From Lomentospora prolificans (taxonomy: Eukaryota; Ascomycota; Sordariomycetes; Microascales; Microascaceae), in the NCBI GenBank assembly GCA_029532625.1, contig JARFXM010000001.1, forward strand, positions 434,001-498,000: a stretch of DNA of 64,000 nt. The letters are read 5' to 3'. The stretch's first letter is position 1. Each line of letters opens with the position of its first letter. The notes under the pieces are model-generated. The model saw only the letters and a list, made by a program, of their open reading frames with translations. It did no database searches and was not told the origin of the DNA. A program made the translations under genes and the position numbers. This document shows positions 36,306 through 47,353 of the stretch, one piece after another.

Positions 36306-36570
36306 CCGAGGAGCGTTCGCGGCACCAAACCGAATCCATCGATACCGAGAGTACCACAGCACCCGCCAAACCACGCCAGCGACTTGCCTCGGCAAGTCCA
36401 CCAGCCTGCGGCAAGTTGCAACAACTAGCCTGGCCATCGCTTCGGCCTCTTGCAAGCTTGACCGCCCGGCCACCCACACTGCGCGGTTCCCCACACTTTT
36501 TCGAACTGCCGTCCAGTTTCGCCTTCTTCCCCCAACGTTGGCCTTCGTTGCTGGGGGCCGTGTGCCTCGG
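36306..36570. promoter_or_regulatory. Three CCTCGG/CCGAGG boxes (FarA/FarB-type) upstream of the thiolase gene
   Basis: CCGAGG lies at 36306-36311, and CCTCGG at 36387-36392 and 36565-36570. The middle one sits in the near-palindrome CTTGCCTCGGCAAG. CCTCGG is the established site for the fatty-acid-responsive Zn2Cys6 factors FarA/FarB and their CTF1 relatives, which control beta-oxidation genes. Occupancy here is inferred. Confidence 0.55.
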
Positions 36571-36859
36571 GAAAGGGAAGGTCTTGGAAGGGGAGCCAAC
36601 CCCCCTCTCGTGCTATTTATCAGATTGCCGTGCCGAAACGACGTCTGATGTTTCTCCTTCTTCCTTTCCTTTTCTTTTATTTTCCCTTTTGCAACGGTAT
36701 ATTTATTAGATTTCCTGTTCAAATAATATACGAGAGATCCCCTGAGTCGTCGCCTCTTTGTACGAAGTGTGCTTTTTTTACTTTTTATTTTTAGCCTATC
36801 GTCACTTTTCTTGATACCACAAGCTTCCTTTTCGCAACGCCCCAAGTAAATCCGTCACA

Positions 36860-38197
36860 ATGGCCGAACGTGTTGGTTCCATCCTCAAGCACCTGAGCCC
36901 GAGCTCCAGCCTCGATCAGATGTATGCACAATCCCATGCCTTCCCGAGAACCCCCAAAACCAACACCTCCAATTGAACCAACCCCGCTAACCATGCAACT
37001 CTTTAATCCAGCCTCGCCAAGAACCCCGATGACATCGTCATCACCCTCGCCGCCCGCACCCCGCTGTGCAAAGCCCACAAGGGCGGCTTCAAGGACACCT
37101 CGCTCGAGTACATGGTCTACGCCCTCCTCAAGGAAGTGCGCGAGCGCTCCAACCTCGACCCCAAGCTCGTAGAGGACATCGCCCTCGGCAACGTCTCCGA
37201 CGGCAAAGCCGCCTACAAGCTCCGCGCCGCCGCCCTCGCCGCCGGCTTCCCCAACACCGCCTCCGCCTACTCCCTCAACCGCTTCTGCTCGTCCGGCCTC
37301 AAGGCCACCGCCGACATCGCCCACTCCATCTCCAACGGCTCCATCAAGATCGGCATCGCCATGGGCGCCGAGAGCATGACCGCCGGCGGCGACGCCCTCA
37401 CCGAGCCCTTCGACCCCGCCGTCCTCGCCGCTTCCAAGGAGGCCGAGGATTGCACCATGCCCATGGGCTGGACCTCGGAGAACGTGGCCCGCGACTTTTC
37501 CATCTCCCGCGAGGAAATGGATCGCTATGCCGCCGAGTCCTTCGCCAAGGCCGAGCGCGCCCAGGACACCGGCCTCTTTGACGACGAGATCGTCCCCATC
37601 AAGACCAAGGTCAAGGCCAAGGACGGCTCCGTCCAGGAAGTCACCCTCACCAAGGACGAGGGCATCCGCCGCGGCACCACCGCCGAGGGCCTCTCCAAGA
37701 TCCGCGCCGCTTTCCCCCAGTGGGGCAGCACCACCACCGGCGGAAACGCCTCCCAGCTCACCGACGGCGCCTCCGCCCTCCTCCTCATGAAGCGCTCCAC
37801 TGCCCAGCAGCTCGGCCAGCCCATCGTCGGCAAGTACGTCTCCTCCACCACCGCCGGTCTGGCCCCCCGCATCATGGGCATCGGCCCCACCCTCGCCATC
37901 CCTAAGCTCCTCGCCATCAACGGCATCACCCTCAACGAGGTCGACGTCGTTGAGATCAACGAGGCTTTCGCCTCCATGGCCGTCTACTGCAAGCAGAACC
38001 TCGGCCTCACCTCCGAGAAGATGAACCCCCGTGGAGGCGCCATCGCCCTCGGTCACCCTCTCGGCGCTACTGGCGCTAGGCTCGTCGTCACTGGTCTTTC
38101 GGAGCTTAGGAGGCAGAAGAAGAAGGTTCTCGTTATTAGCATGTGTGTTGGTACGGGTATGGGCATGGCTGGTCTCTTTGTTAACGAGGTTTTGTAA
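36860..38197 (+). CDS. pot1: Peroxisomal 3-ketoacyl-CoA thiolase (acetyl-CoA C-acyltransferase)
   Basis: This enzyme performs the last step of beta-oxidation, cleaving 3-ketoacyl-CoA with CoA to release acetyl-CoA, in the peroxisome matrix. Exons 36860-36921 and 37012-38197 give 415 residues, the usual length; the 90-bp intron joins SSSLDQ-I to LAKNPDDIV. The N-terminus carries a PTS2 signal, RVGSILKHL at residues 4-12 (R-V-x5-H-L), for Pex7-dependent import. Catalytic residues are all present: Cys113 in NRFCSSGLKA, His369 in GGAIALGHPLGATGAR and Cys399 in MCVGTGMGMAGLF. NEAFAS is also intact. Codons end overwhelmingly in C, suggesting high expression. Three CCTCGG-type boxes lie upstream. 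A mitochondrial thiolase is less likely given the PTS2 and the length. Confidence 0.96.
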
Positions 38198-38608
38198 ATG
38201 CGTCCCATGACTCTTTTTCTTTTTTTACGTGTAGATATATAGAATTTTTTTTCCCCGTCAAATACAAAAGAAAGCATTTAATCATTTCAACCAAACGTGT
38301 TGTATTAATGGAAAAGAGTGTGGATATGGGCATTTATATTCCCTGCGTGAAATGGATCGATGATATGTTCTAGCTGCTATCTTGGGTATGTGGAATACAC
38401 ACTATCTAATATGCTCTGCGAAAATGACTGAATTGAATCCAAAAAGAAAAAAGATCTAGGCCAACTATGCGCCTCTTCTCCACGCCCACGCCACCAATGC
38501 CGCAGTAAATGAAATAACTCGAATCTTCAAAGACGTAAACACAACCCTCGTTGAAACACCCCCTTGGAAGACATGTCATATGCTGCCATTCGAACCACGC
38601 TCGCTCGC
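38198..38608. other. Convergent intergenic region, thiolase and SulP 3' ends
   Basis: 411 bp between stop codons of two converging genes; AT-rich and consistent with 3' untranslated regions of both. Nothing else seen. Confidence 0.5.
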
Positions 38609-41101
38609 TCAGGACTCATGCAACAAGGGCGACCTCTCATCCCCAAACCGGCTCCTGTCCGGAACAACGATACCCTCCACGGCCTCCTCTCTTTCCATCA
38701 TCTTCAGCGCCTCATGCACGTCATCGACGTAGTGGCTCGGCCCACCAATCAGATCCATGATGCCCGACCTCTCGATCAGCTTCCGTACGGGGTGCTTGGG
38801 ATCCTTGGGACCCCTGCTGAAGAAGACCCGCGCGTTCTTCTCCCTGTACGAGCGCACGATATCCTCAAACACCTGCGTGCCCGAGCCGTCCATGGACGTG
38901 ACGCCGTGGATGTCGAAGATGATGTTCCTGTTGGACTCCTCGCGACGGATACGGGGTAGGGCCGGGTGCGCCATGCTGGTGCCGTAGAACTCGAAGCGGC
39001 GCAGACGCGTCTTGAGCTCGCCCGTGTTGGCGAACGTCAGGGGCTCGGGGATCTTGACGATGAGGCAGCCGTCAATGAGCTCGACGCGATCCGAATGCAT
39101 CTCGGCATCCTCGAAGCGATGCGTGCCAGGCATGCGGCCAAGAATTTGGATGCGCGGGCGCGTGGCGTGGCGGATAACTTGGAGAACGGAGAGACCGATA
39201 CCGATAGCGATACCGAAGGGGAGGGAGTAGAAGATGGTGGCGAGGAAGATAATGGCCATGAGGCCAAGTTCGCGCCAGCCATGGATGCGGAGGAAGAAAA
39301 TAACGTCATGCGGCGCTTCTTCAATGAGCGAAATGGCCACAACAGTAATCATGGCCGATAGAACGGGTTTCTGGCTTGTTAGCGGAATCCCGGTATAGAC
39401 AGCTGAATAAGGGAGAGACTTACAGGTAGATAGTACATGTACGGTAGCAGGAACGTGATGGTGAAGAGCGCAATCAAGCTCAAGAAGACGCAGGACATGG
39501 GGCTCTTGCCGCCAGTGGCAGCCTTGACCTTGCTCTTACCGTAGCCTCCAAACGCCGGAAGGGCCATGAAGCAGCCGCCCACGAGGTTCGCCAGGCCCAG
39601 CGCCACAAGCTCGCGGTTCGCGCTGAGTTGCATGGCCGGGAAGTCAACGGACCTTCCAAGGTTCTTAGCGACGACGCTGGACTCGAAGAAGCCAAGGAGC
39701 GCGATAAGGAAGGAGGTGCTCATGGCTTCGCGAATGTGTTTCATATGGGCGGGGACGAGAGGCCAGCGAAAGGTAAACAAGTTGCCCGACGCAGACTTGA
39801 TGGCTCCAATGATGGGGACGCCCTGTTGGTCCCATCCGAGCTTCCAGCAGAGGATCGAGGCGACAACGACGATGACGAAGCGGTCAGGAATGTAGGCCAC
39901 GGAGGGATATCGCGGCTGGAGCTTCTTCTTGATTTGTCTGCAGACCATGATGACGATAAAGGCCGTCAACGAGACGATAAACGTCAACTTGTGTGCATGC
40001 TCCCAGTTTCGGATCAAAAAGTTCAGCTTCTCGATGCTGCTTCCATGGCTGACACCGGCTTCCTTGGCCGCCTCGGACAGACCTGTCTGGGGCAGCAGCT
40101 GGTCGACGACAATGACGAAACCAATGGCAGATATGAAGCCACGGAGGAAGGGTCGGCTAAGCACGCTGTCGAGGAAGCCGATCCGAACAAGACCGGCCAC
40201 GAGCAGAGTTGCACCTGCGATGCCGCCAATAACACCACACACCTGAGCCTGCATCACATCATTATCCTCGCTGCCGCCCTGGTCGACGGATCGCTTCACG
40301 ACGGTGCCAACAAGCAGGGAAACTGTGGCGTCGGGTCCGACCAGAAGGGCAGGGGAACTACCAAAGATAGCATAGATGAGAGGATTGAAGAAGAAGCTGT
40401 ATAGACCGTGGATCGGAGGGACATGGGCGAGGTTATCGGCGAGCGAAAGCACCATGGGTAGGTAGAATGATGCCACGGTAAGGGACCCGATGAAGTCGCC
40501 CCAAAGGTAAGACGCTTTATACGCTCGGAGCCATGTCAGGCAAGGAATATAATATGAAAAGTACCTAAAAATGGCAAACCCGTTAGTCCCATCTGCCACA
40601 TGGCAGAACACAAATGTCAACCCAAGGGGCGGTGTAAACTTACATGACCCAGTTGTCATCAACGCCCGCCTGTCTCGCTAGGTGACGTGAATTCCTAATC
40701 TTCTTGCTCTTGATGCGTTTTGAGATACGGGCTCGCCAGCTCTTGCCTCTCGGCGCTGAAGGGTCGCCGGCGCCACTTTGTGATTCAGACTCATAGTCGG
40801 AAACGAGTTCTGACCCGGTCTCCTCGCTGGCACCACTGGGAGAGAACGTGCCATGACCGGATCCACGGTGGCTAGGCCCTTCGTTTAGCTGGTCGAGAAG
40901 GGACGACGTTTCGGTGGGGAGGATAGGCATCGATCGGGCGGCGCGGGAGTCTTGAAAATGGGACGAAGACTCATGAGTGTTCTCGTCGGTAGGAGAGTTG
41001 GTAGCCGAAGGGGTATGGCTCTGGCGTAAACCACTAGGGGTCGTAGGCAGGTGGTCCTGCCGGCCGGTAGACGACGGAGGAGCGTCACTGGGATCGGGCA
41101 T
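38609..41101 (-). CDS. SulP-family anion (sulfate) transporter with C-terminal STAS domain
   Basis: SulP proteins move sulfate or related anions across membranes. Exons 41101-40644, 40564-39424 and 39370-38609 give 786 residues; introns are 79 and 53 bp. The ATG at 41101 (MPDPSDAPPSSTGR) is chosen because the frame upstream offers no earlier ATG. Residues 1 to about 150 are a Ser/Thr-rich cytosolic extension ending in a basic patch (KRIKSKKIRNSR). Transport motifs follow: GDFIGSLTVASFYLPM, GLYSFFFNPLIYAIFGSS, SPALLVGPDATVSLLVGT and GFFESSVVAKNLG, over about 10-12 membrane segments to about residue 600. The STAS domain (about 615-755) includes IIFDIHGVTSMDGSGTQ. It resembles the yeast YPR003C type more than plasma-membrane Sul1/Sul2, so location and substrate remain open (vacuole or other endomembrane possible). 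Confidence 0.9.
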
Positions 41102-42847
41102 GGCTACGATGGAGGAGTCGAGTTCGTTTTTATCGTCCAAACACCATATAATGCGGCATCAAAACAATGGTAATCCTGCTAAGTCTAATGTAGAGAATAT
41201 GCACTTGTTCCTCGAGGTTTTCAACCAAATTTGAGCAAATTGAATGCCAGGGGACTTGTGCCTGGCACGTCGGGTGGAGAAGACAACCTCGAGGTGTTTG
41301 TTGGCTTAACGTGGGAGAAAGAGGAGAAAGAGGCGAGAAGACCGTAGTATTACTGATGCCATTGAGAGCAACAAAACTGCTCAATGTCCAAAGAGAACAG
41401 AACCGCAGAGGCCTCTTTGTCTACGCAGAAAACGGATTGGCTCCAAAGTCAGAGGAGGGAATCGATGCTCAAACGTCGACCAGGCTTGATTGTAACACCG
41501 AATCCAGGGTCCTCGCTGTTACCGAAGGTTGCCATGGGTTCGAAAGCTAATTACCCAGTGTAATTGTTGGGGGGAAGGAGCGACCACTCTTATTAAATAA
41601 TGCCGGTTTTTACTGTGCGGAAGACAGTGAGCCCACCATGGAACCAGGAACCAATCGGACCCGCTAAAATCGGTCAATGGTAGGGCGGTAGCAGGGGAAG
41701 ACTCCCTTCAGTGCCTCAGGCAGGACAAATTGATCCAGCCTAGAGCAAACCGCCGCCCCCCCACTATTGCACTTCGGGTGATTGCACTATTGTTCTCCGC
41801 GCTCCCCGCGCTATTTGCCACACCCGGTCAATGCCGGCCAACGGATACAGGCACCTGCAGGAGCAACAGTCCCCTACTCGCTGGAAGTTCAATGTCTAGA
41901 CTATTGGCAAAGGAGTCGAAACACATCAACAGGACAGTGAGGACGAACCGACGCCGGGGATAGGACTGTCGTAGTTTCCTCAAGTAGATTTTGTTCTGTC
42001 ATGGCTCCGAGTGATCTGATGTCTCGCGCTCTAGGAAAACTTGGAAAGAGCTGTGTTGTAACTTGGATGCGGTCGAGACATTTCAATTTGAAAGAGGCGA
42101 CTTTGATCCTGCGGGAAATGTGGCTGGCCTGTGTCGGACATGTCCGGAGTCGTGACAGGTCCGGCAGCTCATCCCAACAATGAGTGACTAAGCTGATGAG
42201 TACAGATCACGTGCTATCGTGTTGCTTTCGCGCCCCGTGGGCCGAACGAGAGGGGCACACCCACACGAACTGGACCGTCGATGTTGGGTGCCTGGATGGG
42301 CTTTGCCAGTGTTCCGTATGAGTCGTCAGCATCTGACATGGAGTCGGTCCATTTCGCTGGATCGGCTGGATGCCGCACAATAGACTTTTACTCGGACCAA
42401 CCATCAACGCACCCCTTTTTTCACCGCTATCGACCCTCAGACACTGGCCCTCTTCCCCGCTGCCCGATCCCAACTAACGCTGTTTAACAGCTAGTGGCTT
42501 GAGTGACCTTGTCTCTGGTATATTATTGCCTGTTGTTGACTGTCTCTATTGTTGAACGATGTGAGAAGGTAAGACGAGCGCTTTTAGGCAGCACCCGGTC
42601 GGTGTGGTTACATCAGATGCCAAACGCTTCCCCGTCATGCATGGCGGAGTGCGAAATGACATGCAGCGCCCTTGCACGCTCATTTGTCTCCGTATAAAAT
42701 CTCCTATTGAGGCCTGAGGTTCAGCTCCCCTCAAACTGCTTCCTCCTGGATCTTGTGCAACAACCCACTTTCACCTTCTTCGATTTTTAACCGCCCTCCT
42801 CGGAGTCCCCTGTTTGCGGATCTACAGTCCCGCCTCCCCGGCAAAAA
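41102..42847. promoter_or_regulatory. Divergent intergenic region between SulP and alpha/beta hydrolase genes
   Basis: Both flanking genes read away from this 1.75-kb stretch, so it should contain both promoters. The 120 bases before the hydrolase ATG are pyrimidine-rich. Open frames are short and overlap on both strands. I see no additional gene. Confidence 0.45.
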
Positions 42848-43929
42848 ATGCTCACCAAATCGACATACGTCTACGCCCAACACGCGGGTGTAGACATCGA
42901 GTGTGACGTCTACGAGGGCCCTGCCTACCCCCTTTCGTCTCCAGTATTCCTCTTCTTTCATTCGGGTGGGCTGGTCGGCGGCGCACGTGAGCGTTTGGCG
43001 CCGTGGATTGTGCAGGTGGGTGTTTTCGAGCTCCATATCGGCCCTGTTGCGTGATTCGTGTCGCTAAAAAGTGGCAACTCAGGCCTGCTACCAGAGGAAA
43101 TGGACACTCATAAGCGCGGACTATCGTCTCCTTCCCCAAGTCAAGGCGCAAGGTCTATTAGAGGATGCCGCCGCGGCGTACAACTTTGCCAGAAGTTGGA
43201 GAGGTTCTTGCAGGAGGGTGATTGTCGCCGGAGCAAGCGCCGGTATGATTCAGCCTGATCAAGGTCGTTTGAAACCACTACTGACGCGTAGAAGGCTTCG
43301 TGATGGCTGCGCTCACAGCCCACCACCTCAAACCACAGCCACTCGCCCTCTTCGGCATCACGCCCATCACGACATTCCAACACCCCTTCTTCACTTCCTC
43401 CATCCTGTTGACGCCTGAGCCTCTCACCGCCGAATATATGGGCTGTACACTGGATCCAAACGGCCCCGTGATCTCCCGATATGATAATGGTCCAACTCCG
43501 TTTGACATTGAGCGGTTAACACCGTCCGGGGAGAAGCACCCAGAGTATGTAGTTCCCGAGAAGATGCCGCTTGACGATCCCCGCTGCTATCTCTATGGCT
43601 ACTACCTTAACCACAACCAATTCCCTTCACTTGTCGGCTCGGTAGACTCGGGCTACGGCGCCGTCTGTCCCGAGGCCGAGGAACCGCCCTTGCGGAATAA
43701 GGAGTGGCCGCCAACGGTTATTTTTCACGGCGACGACGACTACGATGTTAGCATGGACGTGAGCGTTCACATGGCACAATCGCTCGGGGAGCACAGGATC
43801 AAAGTATTTCTTGCTGAGGGTCAAGGTCATCTCTTCGAATGCGAGTGGTTCCTCGAAGAAGAGGATCCGGCGATGGCGACCGTGAGGGAGGCGTTGGAGT
43901 GTTTGACGGATATTGCTGAAGGACGTTGA
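42848..43929 (+). CDS. Alpha/beta-hydrolase-fold protein (alpha/beta hydrolase-3-like esterase)
   Basis: This is a soluble serine hydrolase of the arylacetamide-deacetylase/hormone-sensitive-lipase type; the substrate is unknown. Exons 42848-43015, 43083-43242 and 43295-43929 give 320 residues. FFHSGGLVGGAR supplies the HGG-type oxyanion motif. The nucleophile elbow GASAG (Ser108) is formed across intron 2. The acid is probably D258 in IFHGDDDYDV and the base H288 in EGQGHLFE. Intron 2 ends in TAGAAG, a tandem acceptor. Using the second AG (43294) makes the canonical G-A-S-A-G; using the first (43291) inserts a Glu and makes G-A-S-A-E-G. I chose the second because it preserves the motif and gives a more normal branch-to-acceptor distance. 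There is no signal peptide. A GATGA-rich repeat follows the stop. Confidence 0.88.
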
Positions 43930-43960
43930 AGTAGAGCCTTGATGACCTTGATGTGCAATT

Positions 43961-43986
43961 GATGATGATGATGACGATGATGATGC
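43961..43986 (+). repeat. GAT trinucleotide microsatellite
   Basis: About eight GAT units with one interruption in the 3' flank of the hydrolase gene. Confidence 0.85.
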
Positions 43987-44421
43987 CATTGATTTCCTCT
44001 CTGTATAGGGATTGATTGACCTGTTAGACTTGGATGGCACGACGCCAAGCACTCGCTTGTATCAATGCAGCCGAGACTGAAAGGTCCCAAAAGGAGCCAG
44101 GCAGTCTATTGCTTCCAGTAATACCAACGGAAACATTATAGATTTGTAGGGTTTTTTTTTTCTCCTTCTTTTCTTTTACCCTTTTTTTATCCATTACGAT
44201 TAATACCCGCTCACACCCAACCGCCAGCAACCTTGTCGGCGATTATGTGGGCCCCCGACGAATTTTTTCCTTCTTGTCAGTCGAAAGCCGAATGATAACC
44301 CACGCAATCCCACAGCACGCACAAGACGAAAAAAATTTTACCAGAAGGATCCATTCGGCAGAAGAGAATTTCTTGCCAGTAGCGAGACCGGGAAAGCAAC
44401 TCACTTCTCCTTCAAGAGGAT

Positions 44422-44493
44422 GGCCTAGTGGCCCAATGGCAAGGCGTTTGACTACGAATCAAAAGATTGCAGGTTCGATCCCTGCCTAGGTCA
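44422..44493 (+). tRNA. tRNA-Arg, anticodon ACG
   Basis: The acceptor strands GGCCTAG (44422-44428) and CTAGGTC (44486-44492) pair over seven positions with one G-U, followed by discriminator A (44493). The D stem is GCC/GGC. The anticodon stem TTTGA/TCAAA closes the loop CTACGAA with anticodon ACG. The T stem is GCAGG/CCTGC around TTCGATC. The B box GGTTCGATCC is at 44472-44481. There is no intron, and CCA is not encoded. After A-to-I editing it reads CGU, CGC and CGA. It sits alone between two convergent protein genes. Confidence 0.95.
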
Positions 44494-44510
44494 AGATGGA
44501 AAGCGTTTCC

Positions 44511-44521
44511 TTTTCTTTTTT
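44511..44521 (+). terminator. RNA polymerase III terminator of the tRNA gene
   Basis: T4 (44511-44514) and T6 (44516-44521) begin 18 bases after the tRNA and are followed by further T-runs, including 27 T at 44539-44565. Confidence 0.75.
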
Positions 44522-44538
44522 GTCTTTTTTTCTTTTTC

Positions 44539-44565
44539 TTTTTTTTTTTTTTTTTTTTTTTTTTT
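44539..44565 (+). repeat. Poly-T tract (27 T)
   Basis: Uninterrupted T-run downstream of the tRNA terminator. Confidence 0.85.
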
Positions 44566-44920
44566 CCTTTCTCTTTGCCTTTCTGATACGATTTCTTTTT
44601 TTTTCGTTTTTATGGCGCAGGAGAAGTGAAGTTTGGTACGATTCTGTGTGTACGCCTTGACGCAAGACCTCAACATCACAGCCTAGATACTCGCATGGTC
44701 TGCTTGCATTTTTTGTTTCAATTTCCAAAACTTGTCATTATTATATGCTAGCATTATTATTTACTTCATTACCATAAGAAAGAATAATATAACGCCCCAC
44801 TCCCCTAACCTCAAGCAGCACACATTACCACGGCCTTCCTCGCCTGTCCAATGCTACGACATCTTCACCTCTCTAGATTTAGCCCATCCGCAGCAAAGTA
44901 CGAACGAGAACACTCCTCCT

Positions 44921-47335
44921 CTAATCCTTATCACCACTCACCACCTTTTCCGCGTCCGCAGGCTCCACATGCCTCTGCCGTACCAACGTCTCCTTGTACC
45001 CGTCAATGACGTTCTCCTCGATGGTCTCGACAAAGACGTCGACCTGCGTGGAGTCGAACTTGCGAGCGGAAACCTTGTGCTCGAAGAGGACGTCTAGCTC
45101 GGCAAAGGAGCGGCCGCGGGGTTCGGGGACGCGGAAGTAGGTGTAGATGACGCAGAGGAAGCAGATGCCGCCCTGATTCATCGAATTAGTTCTATGTAAC
45201 CTTACCACGAATCACGGAGAGGGAAGGAGAGAGGGAGCTTACCCAGAAGAAACCAGCATAGTTGCTCCAGTTCCAGGCACCGGGATTCAACATGTGAGGC
45301 GTCAACACGCTGTTGACGATTCCAACAATGTTGCTAAAGGGATGTCAAGTTAGCCATTTACTCGTCCCTACGGGCCACCCCTCGAGTCCAAGTTCGCAAA
45401 ACTTACTAAAGATTCCTCCCCAACACAACAGTCTTAATCTGCAACCTTCTCGAACTCAACTCGCTCACAAGCGAATAGCAAACCGTACCAACCGTCAGCT
45501 GATAACACAAAGCCCACACGAGCATGATGCTCCCGGTAGCTAGCGAAGCCTGGTCGCGGTGCGCTTCGGGGACGAGGCCGAGGAAGCCGAGGATGAAGAG
45601 CATGGTGCAGAGGAGGGCGAGGCCGTAAAGGTAGAGGGTGCGACGGCCGATGCCGAGGGTCATGAGGAACCAGGCGCCGAACACGCCGGCCATGTTGATG
45701 CCGTATTGGCCGAGGGCGAATCCGTAGGCTTTGCGGGGGGGGAGGCCGGCTTGCTCGAGGAAGTAGGTCGAGTAGTTGGAGAAGGAGTTGCCGCTGAGGT
45801 TTTGCATTGCCCAGACCATGCAGACGATCTGGAAGGGATTTGTTCCGTTAGTACGGTGAGTCGTAATGCCAAACAGGGGGAAGAGGGAGTTAGTTGGGGG
45901 AGGGGAGGGACAATTTAATTTACCTCTGTCCTTCGGAGATCGGTTCCCTTGAAGCAATCAAGATAAGAGGCTCCAGCAGTCATCTTCTCCTCGAGGGCCG
46001 TGGTGTGGACCATCATGGCAATGGTCTCGTCGGCGTCAAAGTCGGTCTCGCGATCGAGGCTGGTAAGGCGCAGAAGAGATTTCTTGGCGTCCTCGACGCG
46101 GCCCTTTCGAACGAGCCACCAGGGGGACTCGGGGGCAAAGTAGATGCCGATGAAAAGGGGAAGAGGCCACATCCATTGGAGAGCATAGGGGCTTTTTGGG
46201 GGGGGATGAGGAAGAGGAGGGTCAGCGCCAATTTGGTGAAGAGGTGTAAAGGAGGACGAGAAACTCACATTCGGTAGGCCCACTCATCCTTGCGGTCCAA
46301 CATGGACATGATGACGCCGATACCAATCTCCTGACCGAGGCCCCAGCAAAAGTTGATGTAAGTGGTCAGGTAACCGCGGAGGGCTACGGGGCAGACCTCG
46401 CAGGCATAAGTGATGGTGAGAGTTTGGAAGATGCCCCATGGCTACACACACACAATGTTAGAACTCGGCCCTAGTCACATGAGAATATTCGAGAGAGGAC
46501 TAAAAGGAAACTTACAATACCGCAGAGAATCTCAGCGACGAGAAGGGTCTGGATGTTTTGGGCAGTGAAGAAGATGGCAGTAAAGCCAGCTATACAAACA
46601 AGACTGACGAGGACGGTCCACCTGTACCCGAAGCGCTCGGAGACGAAACCGTTGATGAAGAGACCAATGATTTCACCGACGTTGGCACCCTATTTTGGGT
46701 TTTTTAACAAGTCAGTATTTCGATATCTTAACTTAGCCCCGGCTAGGTACACACGGAGGGGTACGTAGGCAAGCAAGACGGGAGGCCGAGATAAGGTTTG
46801 AAGGGAAAAGAAAAATCAACACTTACATTGCTCAGGCCAGACTGCCAACTAGCCGGAACCTGGTACGAACCATCGGGAAGCTGCTGACCGTACTTGCGGT
46901 TAAACTGGTCGAAAGCATCTGCATGGCACATTAGTCTCCGGCCGTCCAGCTCGTCACTTACTAGACCCACTGGGCCTAGTTCTCTACTTTGTCCTGCGAG
47001 GGCCAGCCGGGGCAAATAAAGGGAAACGGGGGGTGGCAGGGGGTGCAGAGAAGAAGCAGAGGGGGATGGAGTTTAGGGTTCTTACAAAAGTTGTTTACCA
47101 GGCTAATATCATAGCCCTCCATGACGATACAGGTGGAGATCAAGACACTCCAGGCAATGGCCTTTGGATACAGCTTAATGCCCTGCCACAGAGTCATCTG
47201 CCTCTCCTTATCGGTGGCAGCCTTGGCGTCGCGCAAGATAGACCCGGCGGGGCCATCCGAGAGACCGGGGTTGTCCTCCGGACCGATGGCGGCCGGGGAC
47301 GGGGACGGGGGTGGGGCAGGTTTCTCGTCTGCCAT
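44921..47335 (-). CDS. MFS sugar transporter, maltose/alpha-glucoside permease-like
   Basis: A plasma-membrane sugar:H+ symporter of the sugar porter family, with 12 expected membrane segments. Eight exons: 47335-47086, 46918-46827, 46689-46516, 46441-46269, 46191-45924, 45828-45407, 45333-45243 and 45172-44921, giving 573 residues. All seven joins keep the frame and rebuild family sequence (for example NNF-YAFDQFNRKYG, LCGI-PWGIFQT, GRNL-YNIVGIVNS and FFW-GGICFLCV). Motifs are GYDISLVNNF in helix 1, NGFVSERFGYRW between helices 2 and 3, PESPWWLVRKGR (residues 250-261) and VPEPRGRSFAELD (505-517). VMEGYD and the position of GQQLPDGSYQVPASWQ resemble Mal31/MalP-type alpha-glucoside transporters, so maltose is the best guess. 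A (TG)9 repeat directly abuts the start codon on the upstream side. Confidence 0.93.
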
Positions 47336-47353
47336 TGTGTGTGTGTGTGTGTG
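47336..47353 (+). repeat. (TG)9 microsatellite touching the transporter start codon
   Basis: On the coding (minus) strand this is (CA)9 immediately followed by ATG, so it forms the last 18 bases of the 5' leader. Confidence 0.9.

Larger units (their letters stand above)
35094..36859. promoter_or_regulatory. Intergenic region with thiolase promoter
   Basis: The first part is the GH128 3' flank, including a short G-run near 35616. A run of 27 T lies at 36093-36119 and a perfect 17-bp tandem duplication at 36215-36248. From about 36300 to the thiolase start there are three FarA/FarB-type hexamers (listed separately), then a pyrimidine-rich leader. A 166-codon frame at 36209-36709 overlaps the repeat and promoter elements and does not look like a protein. 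Confidence 0.5.

Noticed and set aside
36209..36709. A 166-codon frame just upstream of the thiolase
   Set aside because: It starts in a 17-bp tandem repeat, overlaps large frames on the other strand and covers promoter motifs; its translation has no protein-like pattern.
36215..39361. A shared 16-mer (CAGTAATCATGGCCGA) between the thiolase upstream repeat and the SulP coding region
   Set aside because: One such match in a 64-kb window is about what chance allows, and similarity does not extend beyond it.
41102..41140. Extending the SulP protein upstream to a start at 41140
   Set aside because: The codon at 41140-41138 is TTG, not ATG. The first ATG in frame is at 41101, which also gives a normal MPDPSD start.
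43243..43291. Using the first acceptor (TAG at 43291) as the main hydrolase splice site
   Set aside because: It inserts Glu into the nucleophile elbow and lies only 7 nt from the likely branch A; kept only as a possible alternative isoform.
44422..47335. A sugar-utilisation or secondary-metabolite cluster around the hydrolase, tRNA and transporter
   Set aside because: No synthase, glycosidase or regulator of such a cluster lies adjacent; the nearest Zn2Cys6 gene is 4.7 kb away and not obviously linked.
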